NCBI GenBank assembly: GCA_016710015.1
Contig: JADJLR010000002.1
Coordinates: 186,001 to 250,000 of the forward strand
DNA: 64,000 nt
Direction: 5' to 3'
From: Flavobacteriales bacterium
Lineage (GTDB): Bacteria; Bacteroidota; Bacteroidia; Flavobacteriales_F; PHOS-HE28
Below the pieces are notes generated by a model that worked only from the letters and a program-made list of their open reading frames with translations, was not told the DNA's origin and did no database searches. A program made the translations under genes and the position numbers. Below, one piece after another: positions 54,090 through 62,361 of the stretch. How positions within the stretch are numbered: position 1 is the first letter of the stretch; the number at the start of each line of letters is the position of its first letter.

Positions 54090-54179
54090 AAGTTCCTTAA
54101 TATTGCGGCCCCAAATCCACGGGATCCGAATCCTCCGACTTGTCGTAGGCGCTGGGAAATCCCTCTAAATCAAAAGGTC

Positions 54180-54551
54180 ATGGACCGGATCAAGCAGCTC
54201 GAAAAGGAATACGCCCCCCTGAACGCACTTCCCGCATTCAAAGCAGGCGACACGATCACGGTCCATTACAAGATCGTTGAGGGCGCGAAGGAACGGATCC
54301 AGCAATACCAAGGCGTGGTGATCCAATGCAAGGGCAGCGGTAGCACGGCCACCTTCACGGTGCGTAAGATCAGTAACAACATCGGCGTGGAACGGATCTT
54401 CCCGATCGCGTCTCCTTTCATCGACAAGATCGAGGTGAACAAACGTGGCCAAGTGCGTCGTGCGCGGATCTTCTATCTGCGCGGTCTGCGTGGTAAGAGT
54501 GCCCGCATCACGGAAAAGCGCCAATCGGTGACCGAACCTGCAAAGGCGTAA
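54180..54551 (+). CDS. rplS: 50S ribosomal protein L19
   Basis: A 123-residue ribosomal protein. AGDTITVHYKIVEGAKERIQ, QYQGVVIQCKGSGSTATFTV, RKISNNIGVERIFPIASPFI and VRRARIFYLRGLRGKSARIT match L19 along its whole length, which is typical. L19 sits at the interface of the two ribosomal subunits. It is probably co-transcribed with trmD. A terminator hairpin follows 20 bases after the stop. Confidence 0.97.
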   Translation: MDRIKQLEKEYAPLNALPAFKAGDTITVHYKIVEGAKERIQQYQGVVIQCKGSGSTATFTVRKISNNIGVERIFPIASPFIDKIEVNKRGQVRRARIFYLRGLRGKSARITEKRQSVTEPAKA

Positions 54552-54570
54552 GAACAAAATTGAATTGAAA

Positions 54571-54604
54571 AGAAGGCTCCGATACCGGGGCCTTCTTCCT
54601 TTCC
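54571..54604 (+). terminator. Intrinsic terminator after rplS
   Basis: AGAAGGCTCC pairs with GGGGCCTTCT (one G-T pair) around a 6-base loop and is followed by TCCTTTCC. It lies 20 bases after the rplS stop. Confidence 0.75.
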
Positions 54605-54661
54605 ACCCTGTTCCTTTTTCCTATTTTTCGTGGAATGGTGATCATTTCTGGAGCTTGATCG

Positions 54662-54897
54662 TTGGAGGAGCGGCGGGATGACTCGTTCTTTTGCGACCTT
54701 GAGGTGAACGGTTCGACAAGGCGGTCCTTGCCGCATTGGAACATCTAACACCAATAACCGCGCATTACCGGATCCAGGAGAACGGCTTTCGATACGCACC
54801 TGTGGCCAAGTTCCCTTATCGCATCGTGTTCGAGGTCGATGAGGACATTGTTGTGGTCTGTAACATCTACCACACGAACAGGCGGCCTTTTGAGTAG
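54662..54897 (+). pseudogene. Broken ParE/RelE-type toxin gene fragment
   Basis: No intact frame of note exists here, but two frames joined at about 54707-54711 give a ParE-like protein. The first part reads LEERRDDSFFCDLEVN. The second reads RFDKAVLAALEHLTPITAHY, then IQENGFRYAPVAKFPYRIVF, and ends VCNIYHTNRRPFE with a stop at 54895. The 'F-P-Y-R-I-V-F-E-V' strand and the C-terminal 'N-I-Y-H-T-x-R-x-P' block are hallmarks of the RelE/ParE toxin fold. One missing base restores the frame. The N-terminus and start codon are missing as well and no antitoxin gene is visible, so the gene is a decayed remnant of a toxin-antitoxin pair. Bases 54898-55043 hold nothing I can recognise. Confidence 0.7.
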
Positions 54898-55043
54898 GAG
54901 GTGATCCTGTCCTCGAGGCGCAGGGTCGCCTACGGCAGACCCGGCGCAGGTTTGGGTGTTGGACCGTGATCTATGGACACACTGCGATGGTCTACGGGCC
55001 ACGCTCAGTTCATGCCTTCGTTACGATCAGTGCGAGTCCGCCC

Positions 55044-55817
55044 CTAAAGCTTCATCACCCTACCCGAAGATCGGGAACCATCCGGTTGGACCAGAACGAT
55101 GTGATACACACCCTCCGAATAACCGCTAAGGTCGATCTGCATTGTACCCGGAACACTTTTTACAACAACTATCTCTTGTCCATTCGTCGCAAGGATCCGG
55201 ATCGTGGACATTGCTGCCACGTCACTACGAATGGTCAGATTCAGCGTGTTGTTGGCGAGATGTGCAACAAAAGGGGCCACAAGATGATCTCCATCAACGG
55301 ACAATAAGGTTGAACAATTATCGGGGTCGTCGTTCCAATTCGTCACCAGATCGAGATAGGGCATTCCCCATATCGGAGTCCATGCCGATCCCACGATGTA
55401 CCCGACGACCATCCCATCGGTGATCGACAGGTTGGGTGTGTATTCGTAATAGTCCGGGCGCCGATAGTCACCTAGTACATCCCACGGATTCTCGATCGAC
55501 ACGATCAGCGGCAGTATCACGATGATCGAATCATTCAGCCCGCCGAGGTCGCCAGCAGCCATGGAGAATAGCCCGTTGCAATCCCAGTCGGTTCCATCCC
55601 ATATGCGTATAGTATCCCTGCTTTCCGATCCTGTCAGTACATCGATCACTTCCAGATCGATCCCATCAAAGTCCACGTTAACGATCTTCCCACTTAGCAC
55701 AACATCGTCAGGACGCGCATTGCTCGTCCCACAGAACGGTACCGGTATCCAGCTACAAGCCAGCACGCTTTGGCCGACAAAGCAAGCCACAGTGCAAAGG
55801 GTAGGAGCTAGCTTCAT
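55044..55817 (-). CDS. T9SS type A secreted protein of unknown function
   Basis: A 257-residue protein with a signal peptide (KLAPTLCTVACFVGQSVLAC). The mature region has VVLSGKIVNVDFDGIDLEVI and DTIRIWDGTDWDCNGLFSM, a beta-rich pattern as in tissue-inhibitor/NTR-like domains of Bacteroidota secreted proteins, without a clear catalytic site. The C-terminus from about 180 (LTIRSDVAAMSTIRILATNG, ... GVYHIVLVQPDGSRSSGRVM) is a T9SS type A sorting domain. I chose MKLAPTL as start because the signal begins there. The gene ends convergently with the toxin remnant; cphA lies 40 bases upstream on the same strand. Confidence 0.7.
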   Translation of the reverse strand: MKLAPTLCTVACFVGQSVLACSWIPVPFCGTSNARPDDVVLSGKIVNVDFDGIDLEVIDVLTGSESRDTIRIWDGTDWDCNGLFSMAAGDLGGLNDSIIVILPLIVSIENPWDVLGDYRRPDYYEYTPNLSITDGMVVGYIVGSAWTPIWGMPYLDLVTNWNDDPDNCSTLLSVDGDHLVAPFVAHLANNTLNLTIRSDVAAMSTIRILATNGQEIVVVKSVPGTMQIDLSGYSEGVYHIVLVQPDGSRSSGRVMKL

Positions 55818-55857
55818 GGTATGATCAGTTCCACATCCTTTTGTATTGTTCTCCACA

Positions 55858-58521
55858 TCACCCCACCAACTCCTTGTTCCGGTTCGGGATATCGGCCTTG
55901 TCGAAGCTCACCTTCTCATCTTCCTCCTTCAACTTCAACACGAGGGCTAGGGCATCCGGTACCACATCGCTGCAGAGCGTAAGGAAGCTACCTGGCTTGG
56001 CATTGCTGATCGCGTAGCGGATGGCCTCATCTTCCTTCTTGATGATCTTGTATGGCTTGTTCGGGTCGACCTCCTTGATGCCTTTGACCATCAGGGCGAT
56101 GATCTCGTCATCGCTCTTGCCGCGTAGGTTACGGTCCTGGCGGATGATGATCTCGTCGAACATCTGCGCGCTGAGGCGGCCGAGATTCACGGTATCCTCG
56201 TCGCGACGGTCGCCGACGCCAGCGATCACGCCCACCTTCGGGCTGTCGGGGATCTTGCTGATGAACTTGCCCAAGGCCTCAAAGCCATGTGGGTTGTGCG
56301 CGTAATCCACCACCACTTGGAAGTTCTTGAACTGGAACAAGTTGAGGCGACCAGGGGTCTGTGCGGCACCTGGCACGAAGGTCATCAGGGCTTGGCGCAG
56401 GTCTTCCACCTTCAAGCCTTGCACGTATGCCGCAAGCACCGCAGGCAACACGTTCTGGATGTTGAAGACCGCCTTACCTCCATAGGTGATCGGGATGTTC
56501 ACGGCCTTTTCGATCCGCAGCTTCCATTCGCCCTTGCTGATCGTAACGTAGCCGTTCTCGTAGATTGCGGCGAGGCCACCGAGTTTGCAGTGTTGGCGGA
56601 CTAGGCGGTTGTTCTCGTCCAAACTAAAGAGAGCGATCTTGCAATTGGTCTGTTTCCGCATGGCCATTACGAGGTCGTCGTCGGCATTCAAGATGGCGTA
56701 TCCATCCTGTCGGACACTTCGAGGAACGGTGCTCTTCACGTGGGCAAGGTCCTCCAAGGTGTGGATGTCCTTCATGCCCAAGTGATCGGCGGCCACGTTG
56801 GTAACGATAGCAACATCGCAATGCTCGAATCCAAGTCCGCTCCGCACCAGACCGCCGCGAGCGGTTTCCAGCACGGCCATGTCCACCACAGGTTCTTTCA
56901 AAACGAATTGGGCGCTGGCCGGACCGGTGCAATCGCCTTTCATCAGCAGGCGGTTCTGGATGTACACCCCATCGCTGCATGTCATGCCCACTTTGTACCC
57001 TACGCTGCGCATGAGGTGCGCGGTGAGGCGTGTGGTGGTGGTCTTTCCGTTGGTCCCGGTTACGGCAATGATCGGGATCCGGCTGGGCGTACCCGGCGGG
57101 AACAGCATGTCCACCACGGGTTCTGCCACGTTCTTCCCGATGCCTCCCGTAGGATCCAAGTGCATTCGGAAGCCTGGCGCTGCGTTCACCTCCAACACTG
57201 CTCCCCCACTTTCGTTCAGCGGTTGGCTGATGTCATCGGTCATGATGTCGATGCCGCAGATGTCCAGATCGATGATGCGGCTGATGCGCTCGGCAAGGAA
57301 CACGTTGAAGGAGTGTACCATCTCGGTAACATCGTCCGCCGTGCCTCCTGTGCTGAGGTTGGCCGTCGCCTTCAAATACAACACTTCGTCCTTGGGCGGT
57401 ATGCTATCCGGAGTGAGTCCTTTTAGTTCGAGCAACTTCAGTGTATGGTCGTCCAGTTCGATCCGGGTCAGGACATTCTCGTGTCCATAACCGCGTCGTG
57501 GGTCCTTGTTCACCTCTTCGGTGAGTTGTGCTATAGTATGGACTCCATCACCCACCACGGCTGCAGGGGTACGTTTGGCGGCACACACGAACTTGTGGTC
57601 GATGACCAACAGGCGATGGTCCAAGCCGGTGATGTAGCGTTCCACGATCACACTGCGGCTGATCTCCTTCGCTTTGGCCAACGCCACTTTGGCTTCGTCC
57701 AAGCTCTTGATGCCGATGGTGGCCCCACGTCCATGGTTGCCGCCAATGGGTTTGATCACACACGGAAACCCGACCGACTCCACGGCGGCTTCCAATCCTT
57801 CTTCGGTCCGCACCACGCGCCCTTTAGGTACGGGGATCTCGTAGCTCTCCAGTAGCTGTTTGGTTTCCTCCTTGTCGCAGGCGATCTCCACGCCGATGTT
57901 GCTGGTCTTGCTCGTGATGGTGGCCCGGATCCGTTTCTGGTGGATGCCATGCCCCAATTGCACGAGGCTCTGCCCGTTCAAACGGAGATAGGGAATGCCG
58001 CGCGAAACGGCTTCTTGAACGATGCTACCTGTGCTCGGCCCTAGGCGGCTGTCCTCGCGCAACTCCCGCATCTTCTGTAGGTCATCAGCCAAGTCGTATT
58101 CCGTTCCAGCGATCAGGGCCTCGGCAATACGCACCGCAGCTTTGGCCGCGTACACCCCCACGGGCTCCTCGATGTAGCTGAAGACCACATTGTACACCCC
58201 TTCGTCTCGGGTACTGCGCGTGCGCCCGAAGCCGGTCTCCATGCCAGCAAGTGTCTGGACCTCCAAGGCGATGTGCTCGATCACATGGCCCATCCACGTG
58301 CCACGCTTCACCCGTTCCCAGAATCCACCCTCGTGCTCTTCGCTACAGCGATGACTGTACATGCTCGGCAATAAGACCTGAATACGCTCATAGAAGCCAG
58401 GGATCTTGTCCGTTGGCTTCTGCTCCAGATCCTCGATGTCCAAGCGCATGACAATGAGGTTGTGCCGCTTGACGGACCAGTAGTTGGGGCCACGCATGGC
58501 CTTGAGTTCGAGGATGCGCAT
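55858..58521 (-). CDS. cphA: Cyanophycin synthetase CphA
   Basis: An 887-residue enzyme that makes cyanophycin (multi-L-arginyl-poly-L-aspartate) from Asp and Arg with ATP, a cytoplasmic nitrogen and carbon store. The N-terminal part (about 1-160) has HRCSEEHEGGFWERVKRGTW and HIALEVQTLAGMETGFGRTR, typical of CphA. An ATP-grasp domain (about 200-460) has FPCVIKPIGGNHGRGATIGI and ILDLDICGIDIMTDDI-like strands. The Mur-ligase-like domain (about 490-860) has the P-loop VTGTNGKTTTTRLTAHLM and FQVVVDYAHNPHGFEALGKF. The start MRILELKAMRGPNYWS was chosen over an earlier Met; relatives begin there. Cyanophycinase lies upstream in divergent orientation. Confidence 0.92.
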   Translation of the reverse strand: MRILELKAMRGPNYWSVKRHNLIVMRLDIEDLEQKPTDKIPGFYERIQVLLPSMYSHRCSEEHEGGFWERVKRGTWMGHVIEHIALEVQTLAGMETGFGRTRSTRDEGVYNVVFSYIEEPVGVYAAKAAVRIAEALIAGTEYDLADDLQKMRELREDSRLGPSTGSIVQEAVSRGIPYLRLNGQSLVQLGHGIHQKRIRATITSKTSNIGVEIACDKEETKQLLESYEIPVPKGRVVRTEEGLEAAVESVGFPCVIKPIGGNHGRGATIGIKSLDEAKVALAKAKEISRSVIVERYITGLDHRLLVIDHKFVCAAKRTPAAVVGDGVHTIAQLTEEVNKDPRRGYGHENVLTRIELDDHTLKLLELKGLTPDSIPPKDEVLYLKATANLSTGGTADDVTEMVHSFNVFLAERISRIIDLDICGIDIMTDDISQPLNESGGAVLEVNAAPGFRMHLDPTGGIGKNVAEPVVDMLFPPGTPSRIPIIAVTGTNGKTTTTRLTAHLMRSVGYKVGMTCSDGVYIQNRLLMKGDCTGPASAQFVLKEPVVDMAVLETARGGLVRSGLGFEHCDVAIVTNVAADHLGMKDIHTLEDLAHVKSTVPRSVRQDGYAILNADDDLVMAMRKQTNCKIALFSLDENNRLVRQHCKLGGLAAIYENGYVTISKGEWKLRIEKAVNIPITYGGKAVFNIQNVLPAVLAAYVQGLKVEDLRQALMTFVPGAAQTPGRLNLFQFKNFQVVVDYAHNPHGFEALGKFISKIPDSPKVGVIAGVGDRRDEDTVNLGRLSAQMFDEIIIRQDRNLRGKSDDEIIALMVKGIKEVDPNKPYKIIKKEDEAIRYAISNAKPGSFLTLCSDVVPDALALVLKLKEEDEKVSFDKADIPNRNKELVG

Positions 58522-58744
58522 GGTAAGATGGGCTGTAGGATACGTGGTCGAAACTGCCTGCACCCAGTGGAACAGGGCAAGCATTGGCGGAAGATAGGCA
58601 GGCGTGGTTGTTCATCAAAACTTCACCCGTACTTCACGTACACGTGGGTTCCCTCTATTTTAGCGACCGTTCCACAAGCGGGTTCCGGGTCAAGAATGAC
58701 CGGAATGGCTTGTCGGTTCACGGGGCGGGGGACAAACATTTGGA

Positions 58745-59614
58745 ATGACACCCAAAGGAAAACTCATCGCCATCGGCGGAAACGAGGACAAGGGAACAAC
58801 ACCCGAAGCGGGTCACCTCGCGAAGGTCTTCGACAATACATTCATCGAGGACGGCATACTTCGGCGCGTACTGGACGAGGCGGGAGGGAACGATGCCCGA
58901 ATAGCCGTGATCACCAGTGCGAGCAGCGTTCCGGAGGAAGTCGGTCGGAACTATATTGACGCGTTCGGTCGGCTTGGTGCGAGGAATCTGGATGTGATGA
59001 ATATCCGGGACCGAAAGGACGTGAAACCCGATATGATCAAGCGGTTGGCCAAGTGCGATGGCGTGATGATGAGCGGGGGCAACCAACTGCGGCTCACGAC
59101 CATCTTCGGCGGCACCGCGTTCTTGGAACTGATGAAGCGGCGCTACCACGAGGAGGCGAGTTTCGTGATCGCAGGAACCAGCGCTGGAGCCATGTGCATG
59201 AGCAGCACCATGATCTACCAAGGGCATAGTGCCTCTGGTCTCATCAAGGGTGGCGTGAAGATGACGACCGGTGCCGCTTTGATCCAGGACGTGATCATCG
59301 ATAGCCATTTCGTGGAACGTGGACGGTTCAGCCGGTTGACACAAGCCGTCGCTGGGAATCCGAACGCCATCGGGATCGGTCTAGGTGAGGATACCGGAGT
59401 GGTGATCACGAACGCGGACATGCTGGAAACCATTGGCAGTGGGCAGGTGATGATCTTCGACGGACATGATATCAGCTACAGCGATTTCGCTGATGTAGAG
59501 GAAGGACAACCCTTTAGTATCGAGGGCATGCGTGTCCACATCATTTCCAAGGGTCACACCTATTCGGTGAAGCAGCGTCAGTTCGCTGGGGTGCCGGTAG
59601 TTGCGAAGCATTGA
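58745..59614 (+). CDS. cphB: Cyanophycinase
   Basis: A 289-residue serine exopeptidase of the S51 family that cuts cyanophycin into beta-Asp-Arg dipeptides. KGKLIAIGGNEDKGTTPEAG at the N-terminus, IAVITSASSVPEEVGRNYID, the catalytic serine in FVIAGTSAGAMCMSSTMI, and HFVERGRFSRLTQAVAGNPN all match the family; ALIQDVIIDSHF carries the downstream His. No signal peptide is visible, so it acts on cytoplasmic granules. It stands head to head with cphA. It overlaps the upstream end of the DUF3817 frame only if that starts early; with the chosen start the two are 4 bases apart. Confidence 0.93.
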   Translation: MTPKGKLIAIGGNEDKGTTPEAGHLAKVFDNTFIEDGILRRVLDEAGGNDARIAVITSASSVPEEVGRNYIDAFGRLGARNLDVMNIRDRKDVKPDMIKRLAKCDGVMMSGGNQLRLTTIFGGTAFLELMKRRYHEEASFVIAGTSAGAMCMSSTMIYQGHSASGLIKGGVKMTTGAALIQDVIIDSHFVERGRFSRLTQAVAGNPNAIGIGLGEDTGVVITNADMLETIGSGQVMIFDGHDISYSDFADVEEGQPFSIEGMRVHIISKGHTYSVKQRQFAGVPVVAKH

Positions 59615-59618
59615 AACC

Positions 59619-59906
59619 ATGTTGGCCGACTCGATCATTCGCCGTTTCCGGATAGTTGCAATTGCAGAAGGCTGGAGTTTCCTGATCCTCCTCGGCATCG
59701 CCATGCCCTTGAAGTACCTAGCGGACATGCCACTTGCTGTGAAATACGTTGGATGGGCCCATGGTTTCCTTTTCATCGCGTATTGGGTCACGGCCGTTCC
59801 CCTCTTCATCCGACTGAAGTGGGATCTTGAACGCATTGCCGGGTTGGCACTTGCTTCCATCCTCCCCTTCGGCACTTTCGTGATGGAGCGAAAGTGGTTG
59901 CGTTGA
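59619..59906 (+). CDS. DUF3817 small membrane protein
   Basis: A 95-residue protein that begins MLADSIIRRFRIVAIAEGWS and has three membrane helices (IAEGWSFLILLGIAMPL; VKYVGWAHGFLFIAYWVTAV; ERIAGLALASILPFGTFVM). It matches DUF3817, a family of small inner-membrane proteins related to the N-terminal part of some hydrophobic transport modules. 'E-G-x-S-x-L-x-L-L' and 'H-G-F-L-F' are conserved. The function is unknown. It lies 4 bases after the cyanophycinase stop, so it is likely co-transcribed with it. Confidence 0.75.
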   Translation: MLADSIIRRFRIVAIAEGWSFLILLGIAMPLKYLADMPLAVKYVGWAHGFLFIAYWVTAVPLFIRLKWDLERIAGLALASILPFGTFVMERKWLR

Positions 59907-60136
59907 TCGGTCCAGGGTTCTGTAACGACCGCTCATTTCCCCACTTTGGGGGAGTTGTTCCACGTTCAGTATGGAGGTCCGTCTTGGCTCCCTCGGATCT
60001 TGAGGCAGGCTACGCCAGCTACCACAAGACCAATTTCGAATTGTTTAGCGTATCGCTAGGAATACTGCATCTGAATTGCTACCTTCCACGCAAGCGATGG
60101 GATGAACCCAGCGTGTCATCAAAAACACTATTCAAA

Positions 60137-60412
60137 ATGAAAAGAGATAGCAAAATGGGACTCTTCGGACTCCTAGCAGGTGCAGCGATCGGAGCCACAG
60201 TTGGACTTCTCCTCGCTCCAGCCTCAGGGAAGGAAACACGCAAGAACATCAAGCGTCGTGCGAAGAGGGCACAGAAGGATCTGGTTGATCTGGTGGAAAA
60301 GGTTCGGGGAAACGCGGAGGCAGCAGCTGCAGACGCGATGGAAGACGCTGGTAAAGAGGTCAGTTCGAAAGCGAAACGGGCTGCCGATGCAGTGCGCCAA
60401 AGTGCCAACTAG
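60137..60412 (+). CDS. YtxH-domain protein
   Basis: A 91-residue protein beginning MKRDSKMGLFGLLAGAAIGA with one membrane helix (FGLLAGAAIGATVGLLLAPA) and the YtxH signature APASGKETRKNIKRRAKRAQ. The C-terminal half is a charged amphipathic helix rich in Ala, Lys and Glu. YtxH proteins are linked to general stress but have no known mechanism. It is preceded by 230 bases (59907-60136) without a recognisable gene and followed without a gap by the holin-like gene. An alternative start is the second Met at 60155. Confidence 0.75.
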   Translation: MKRDSKMGLFGLLAGAAIGATVGLLLAPASGKETRKNIKRRAKRAQKDLVDLVEKVRGNAEAAAADAMEDAGKEVSSKAKRAADAVRQSAN

Positions 60413-60418
60413 TTGATC

Positions 60419-60823
60419 ATGGCCCGAACTCCCGACAACCATGGTTCCAAGGACTTCGAGAATGGAGACCCCGCTGATATCGGGGTCTTCTTGGATCATG
60501 TGAGTGAGGATGCAAAAGGCTGGCTGCAAGCTCAACGGGAGTATACCCTGTTGATCGTCGGTGAGCGTTTAGGCCGGATGGCTGCATCGCTCGTGGTCGT
60601 GATCCTACTGGTCCTATTGTCCACCGGTGTATTGGTCATGTGCGGCATCGCGCTTGGACTGTACCTCGGTGAACACTGGGGCAATTGGCCTTTGGGTTTC
60701 TTGGGGGTCGCAGGGTTCTACGTCCTAGTGGGCTTGCTTTTTTACGTATTCGGTCAAAAGCCGATCAAGAACTTGGTCACTTTGACCATGATCAACGCCA
60801 GCCGCAATGAGGACGAAGTATAG
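60419..60823 (+). CDS. Phage-holin-superfamily-like membrane protein (PF07332 type)
   Basis: A 134-residue protein with a soluble N-terminus (DIGVFLDHVSEDAKGWLQAQ) and two membrane helices (MAASLVVVILLVLLSTGVL; LGFLGVAGFYVLVGLLFYVF). The arrangement matches the small Actinobacterial holin-like or DUF1469 proteins (PF07332), which in many bacteria are chromosomal and not lytic. No phage genes are nearby. It starts 6 bases after the YtxH gene and overlaps the next gene by 17 bases. Confidence 0.7.
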   Translation: MARTPDNHGSKDFENGDPADIGVFLDHVSEDAKGWLQAQREYTLLIVGERLGRMAASLVVVILLVLLSTGVLVMCGIALGLYLGEHWGNWPLGFLGVAGFYVLVGLLFYVFGQKPIKNLVTLTMINASRNEDEV

Positions 60824-61241
60824 GGACCTCCACGAATATCGGGTGGAACGGGCCAAGGCAAAAGCCGTGGTGGACCATTACGGCAATTCGTTGGAGGGCC
60901 ATTTGCGGAATCTGAAGGATAAGGATTTCCGAGCGGAACTCGTAACAAATGCGGCGAGCGACCTGATCTCCAACCTCCGTCCGGTGCGCTTGTTGAGTTC
61001 TGTGTTCGGAAATGAACAAGGGGCACTAGGGAATTTGGCCGGTGCGTTATTGACCTTCAAAGCCAGGAGCTTCAAAGGGAAGCTATTAGCATGGGCCGCG
61101 ACCACACTGGGACCGCTGATCGTGGATCGCATTCTCCGATCGGAGTGGTTGGACCGTTGGATCGCGAACACCAAGGAAGCGACCCAACGAGAGGAAGAAG
61201 ACCTTGAGCGAGAAGACCTAGTGGACGAAGAAGTTCACTAA
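60807..61241 (+). CDS. Small protein of unknown function in the membrane cassette
   Basis: A 144-residue protein that I do not recognise. The N-terminus (YRDLHEYRVERAKAKAVVDH) is charged and helical; a hydrophobic or amphipathic part lies at FKGKLLAWAATTLGPLIVDR, and the C-terminus is acidic (EEEDLEREDLVDEE). It has no signal peptide. Its start overlaps the holin-like gene by 17 bases and it ends 23 bases before the AI-2E-type gene, which supports one transcription unit from the YtxH gene on. Confidence 0.6.
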   Translation: MRTKYRDLHEYRVERAKAKAVVDHYGNSLEGHLRNLKDKDFRAELVTNAASDLISNLRPVRLLSSVFGNEQGALGNLAGALLTFKARSFKGKLLAWAATTLGPLIVDRILRSEWLDRWIANTKEATQREEEDLEREDLVDEEVH

Positions 61242-61264
61242 CATTGACCCAAGGTCGATCCAAC

Positions 61265-62359
61265 ATGTCCGATCCGACGGGACTTCAGCGCTATGTGAAC
61301 ATCCTATTGGCAGTGGTCCTGTCCGTAGTGGTCCTCTATTTCGGACGCAGTCTCATCCTTCTGGTCATCGGCTCAGGCTTGCTCGCATTCCTGCTCCTGC
61401 CTATGGCACGCGGTCTAGAGCGCTTCATGCCCCGCTGGGCGAGTGCGCTGGTGTCCACATTGGTGGTGGTGGTGGTGGTCCTCGGGGCGTTCTTCTTCCT
61501 GGGATGGCAGATCAGTCGATTCGGAAGGGACTTTCCCGCCTTGCAGGATGCGTTCTCCAGCAAAGGTGAATTGGTCCTTGCGTGGATCGAGGATAACACC
61601 CAGTTGGACCGTCGCGAGCAGATCGCTTGGTTCAATAGCCATCTTTCGAGCTTCGCCAGTGTTGGTGGCAACGCGGCCTTGAGCTTGTTCTCCGGCACAG
61701 GAACGGTATTGGCCAGTATTGCACCCATTCCCATCTTCGTTTTCCTGATGCTGCTCCTCAAGGATCGTTTCCGGACCTTTTTCATGAAGCTGGGTACCAC
61801 ACGTGATGGTGCCGTTCTGGACGTGATGGTGACCATCAGTAAGCTATCCAGGAAGTACATGCGCGGGATGTTCAGTGTGGTGGTCATCTTCGCGATCCTC
61901 GCTTCCACCGGCTTCCTGATCATCGGATTGAAATACGCGATCCTGCTCGGTTCGGTGGTCGCGGTCCTCAACGTGATCCCGTACGTAGGGGCCTTGATCG
62001 GTTCATTGATCCCGATGACGGTCGCTTTGGTCTCCCAGAACAACCCGTGGAATGCCTTGGTTGCACTAGGTGTGGTGTTGGTGGTCCAATTCCTTGATAA
62101 CAATTTCATCACCCCGAAAGTGGTCGGATCCAGCGTGAGCATCAACCCCTTGGCCAGCTTGGTCGCTTTGATCAGTTTCGGAACACTCTGGGGTGTTGCA
62201 GGGATGCTACTGGCGATCCCATTAACGGGTATGCTGAAGGTGGTATGCGACAGTATCCCTTCCCTCAAGCCGTGGGGTTACCTCTTGGGAGAGGATATTG
62301 AAACACCCAAGGAAAAGCGTTTGGTGTTGCCCTTCGTGCGATCCAGAAAGAAGCGTTGA
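61265..62359 (+). CDS. AI-2E family transporter (PerM/TqsA-like)
   Basis: A 364-residue membrane protein of the UPF0118/AI-2E family. It has helices at about 10-60 (VNILLAVVLSVVVLYFGRSL; LLVIGSGLLAFLLLPMARGL), a soluble middle domain (about 90-150), then helices including FAILASTGFLIIGLKYAILL and VLNVIPYVGALIGSLIPMTV. GVAGMLLAIPLTGMLKVVCD near the end matches the family's last membrane pair. Relatives export small molecules or peptides, or act in stress and pH tolerance; the name AI-2 does not imply quorum sensing. ATG 61265 was preferred to an upstream TTG. It ends convergently with the isoaspartyl peptidase gene, with 2 bases between stops. Confidence 0.85.
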   Translation: MSDPTGLQRYVNILLAVVLSVVVLYFGRSLILLVIGSGLLAFLLLPMARGLERFMPRWASALVSTLVVVVVVLGAFFFLGWQISRFGRDFPALQDAFSSKGELVLAWIEDNTQLDRREQIAWFNSHLSSFASVGGNAALSLFSGTGTVLASIAPIPIFVFLMLLLKDRFRTFFMKLGTTRDGAVLDVMVTISKLSRKYMRGMFSVVVIFAILASTGFLIIGLKYAILLGSVVAVLNVIPYVGALIGSLIPMTVALVSQNNPWNALVALGVVLVVQFLDNNFITPKVVGSSVSINPLASLVALISFGTLWGVAGMLLAIPLTGMLKVVCDSIPSLKPWGYLLGEDIETPKEKRLVLPFVRSRKKR

Positions 62360-62361
62360 CC

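Noticed and set aside
59907..60136. Upstream coding extension of the YtxH gene
   Set aside because: The extension (MVALIGPGFC...) lacks similarity and the YtxH domain starts at the Met at 60137.
60419..60823. Prophage holin and lysis module
   Set aside because: The holin-superfamily match is a small chromosomal two-helix type; no endolysin, integrase or structural phage genes are near.
61265..62359. Quorum-sensing AI-2 exporter
   Set aside because: The family name is historical; no LuxS or AI-2 binding gene is visible here, so signalling is not supported.
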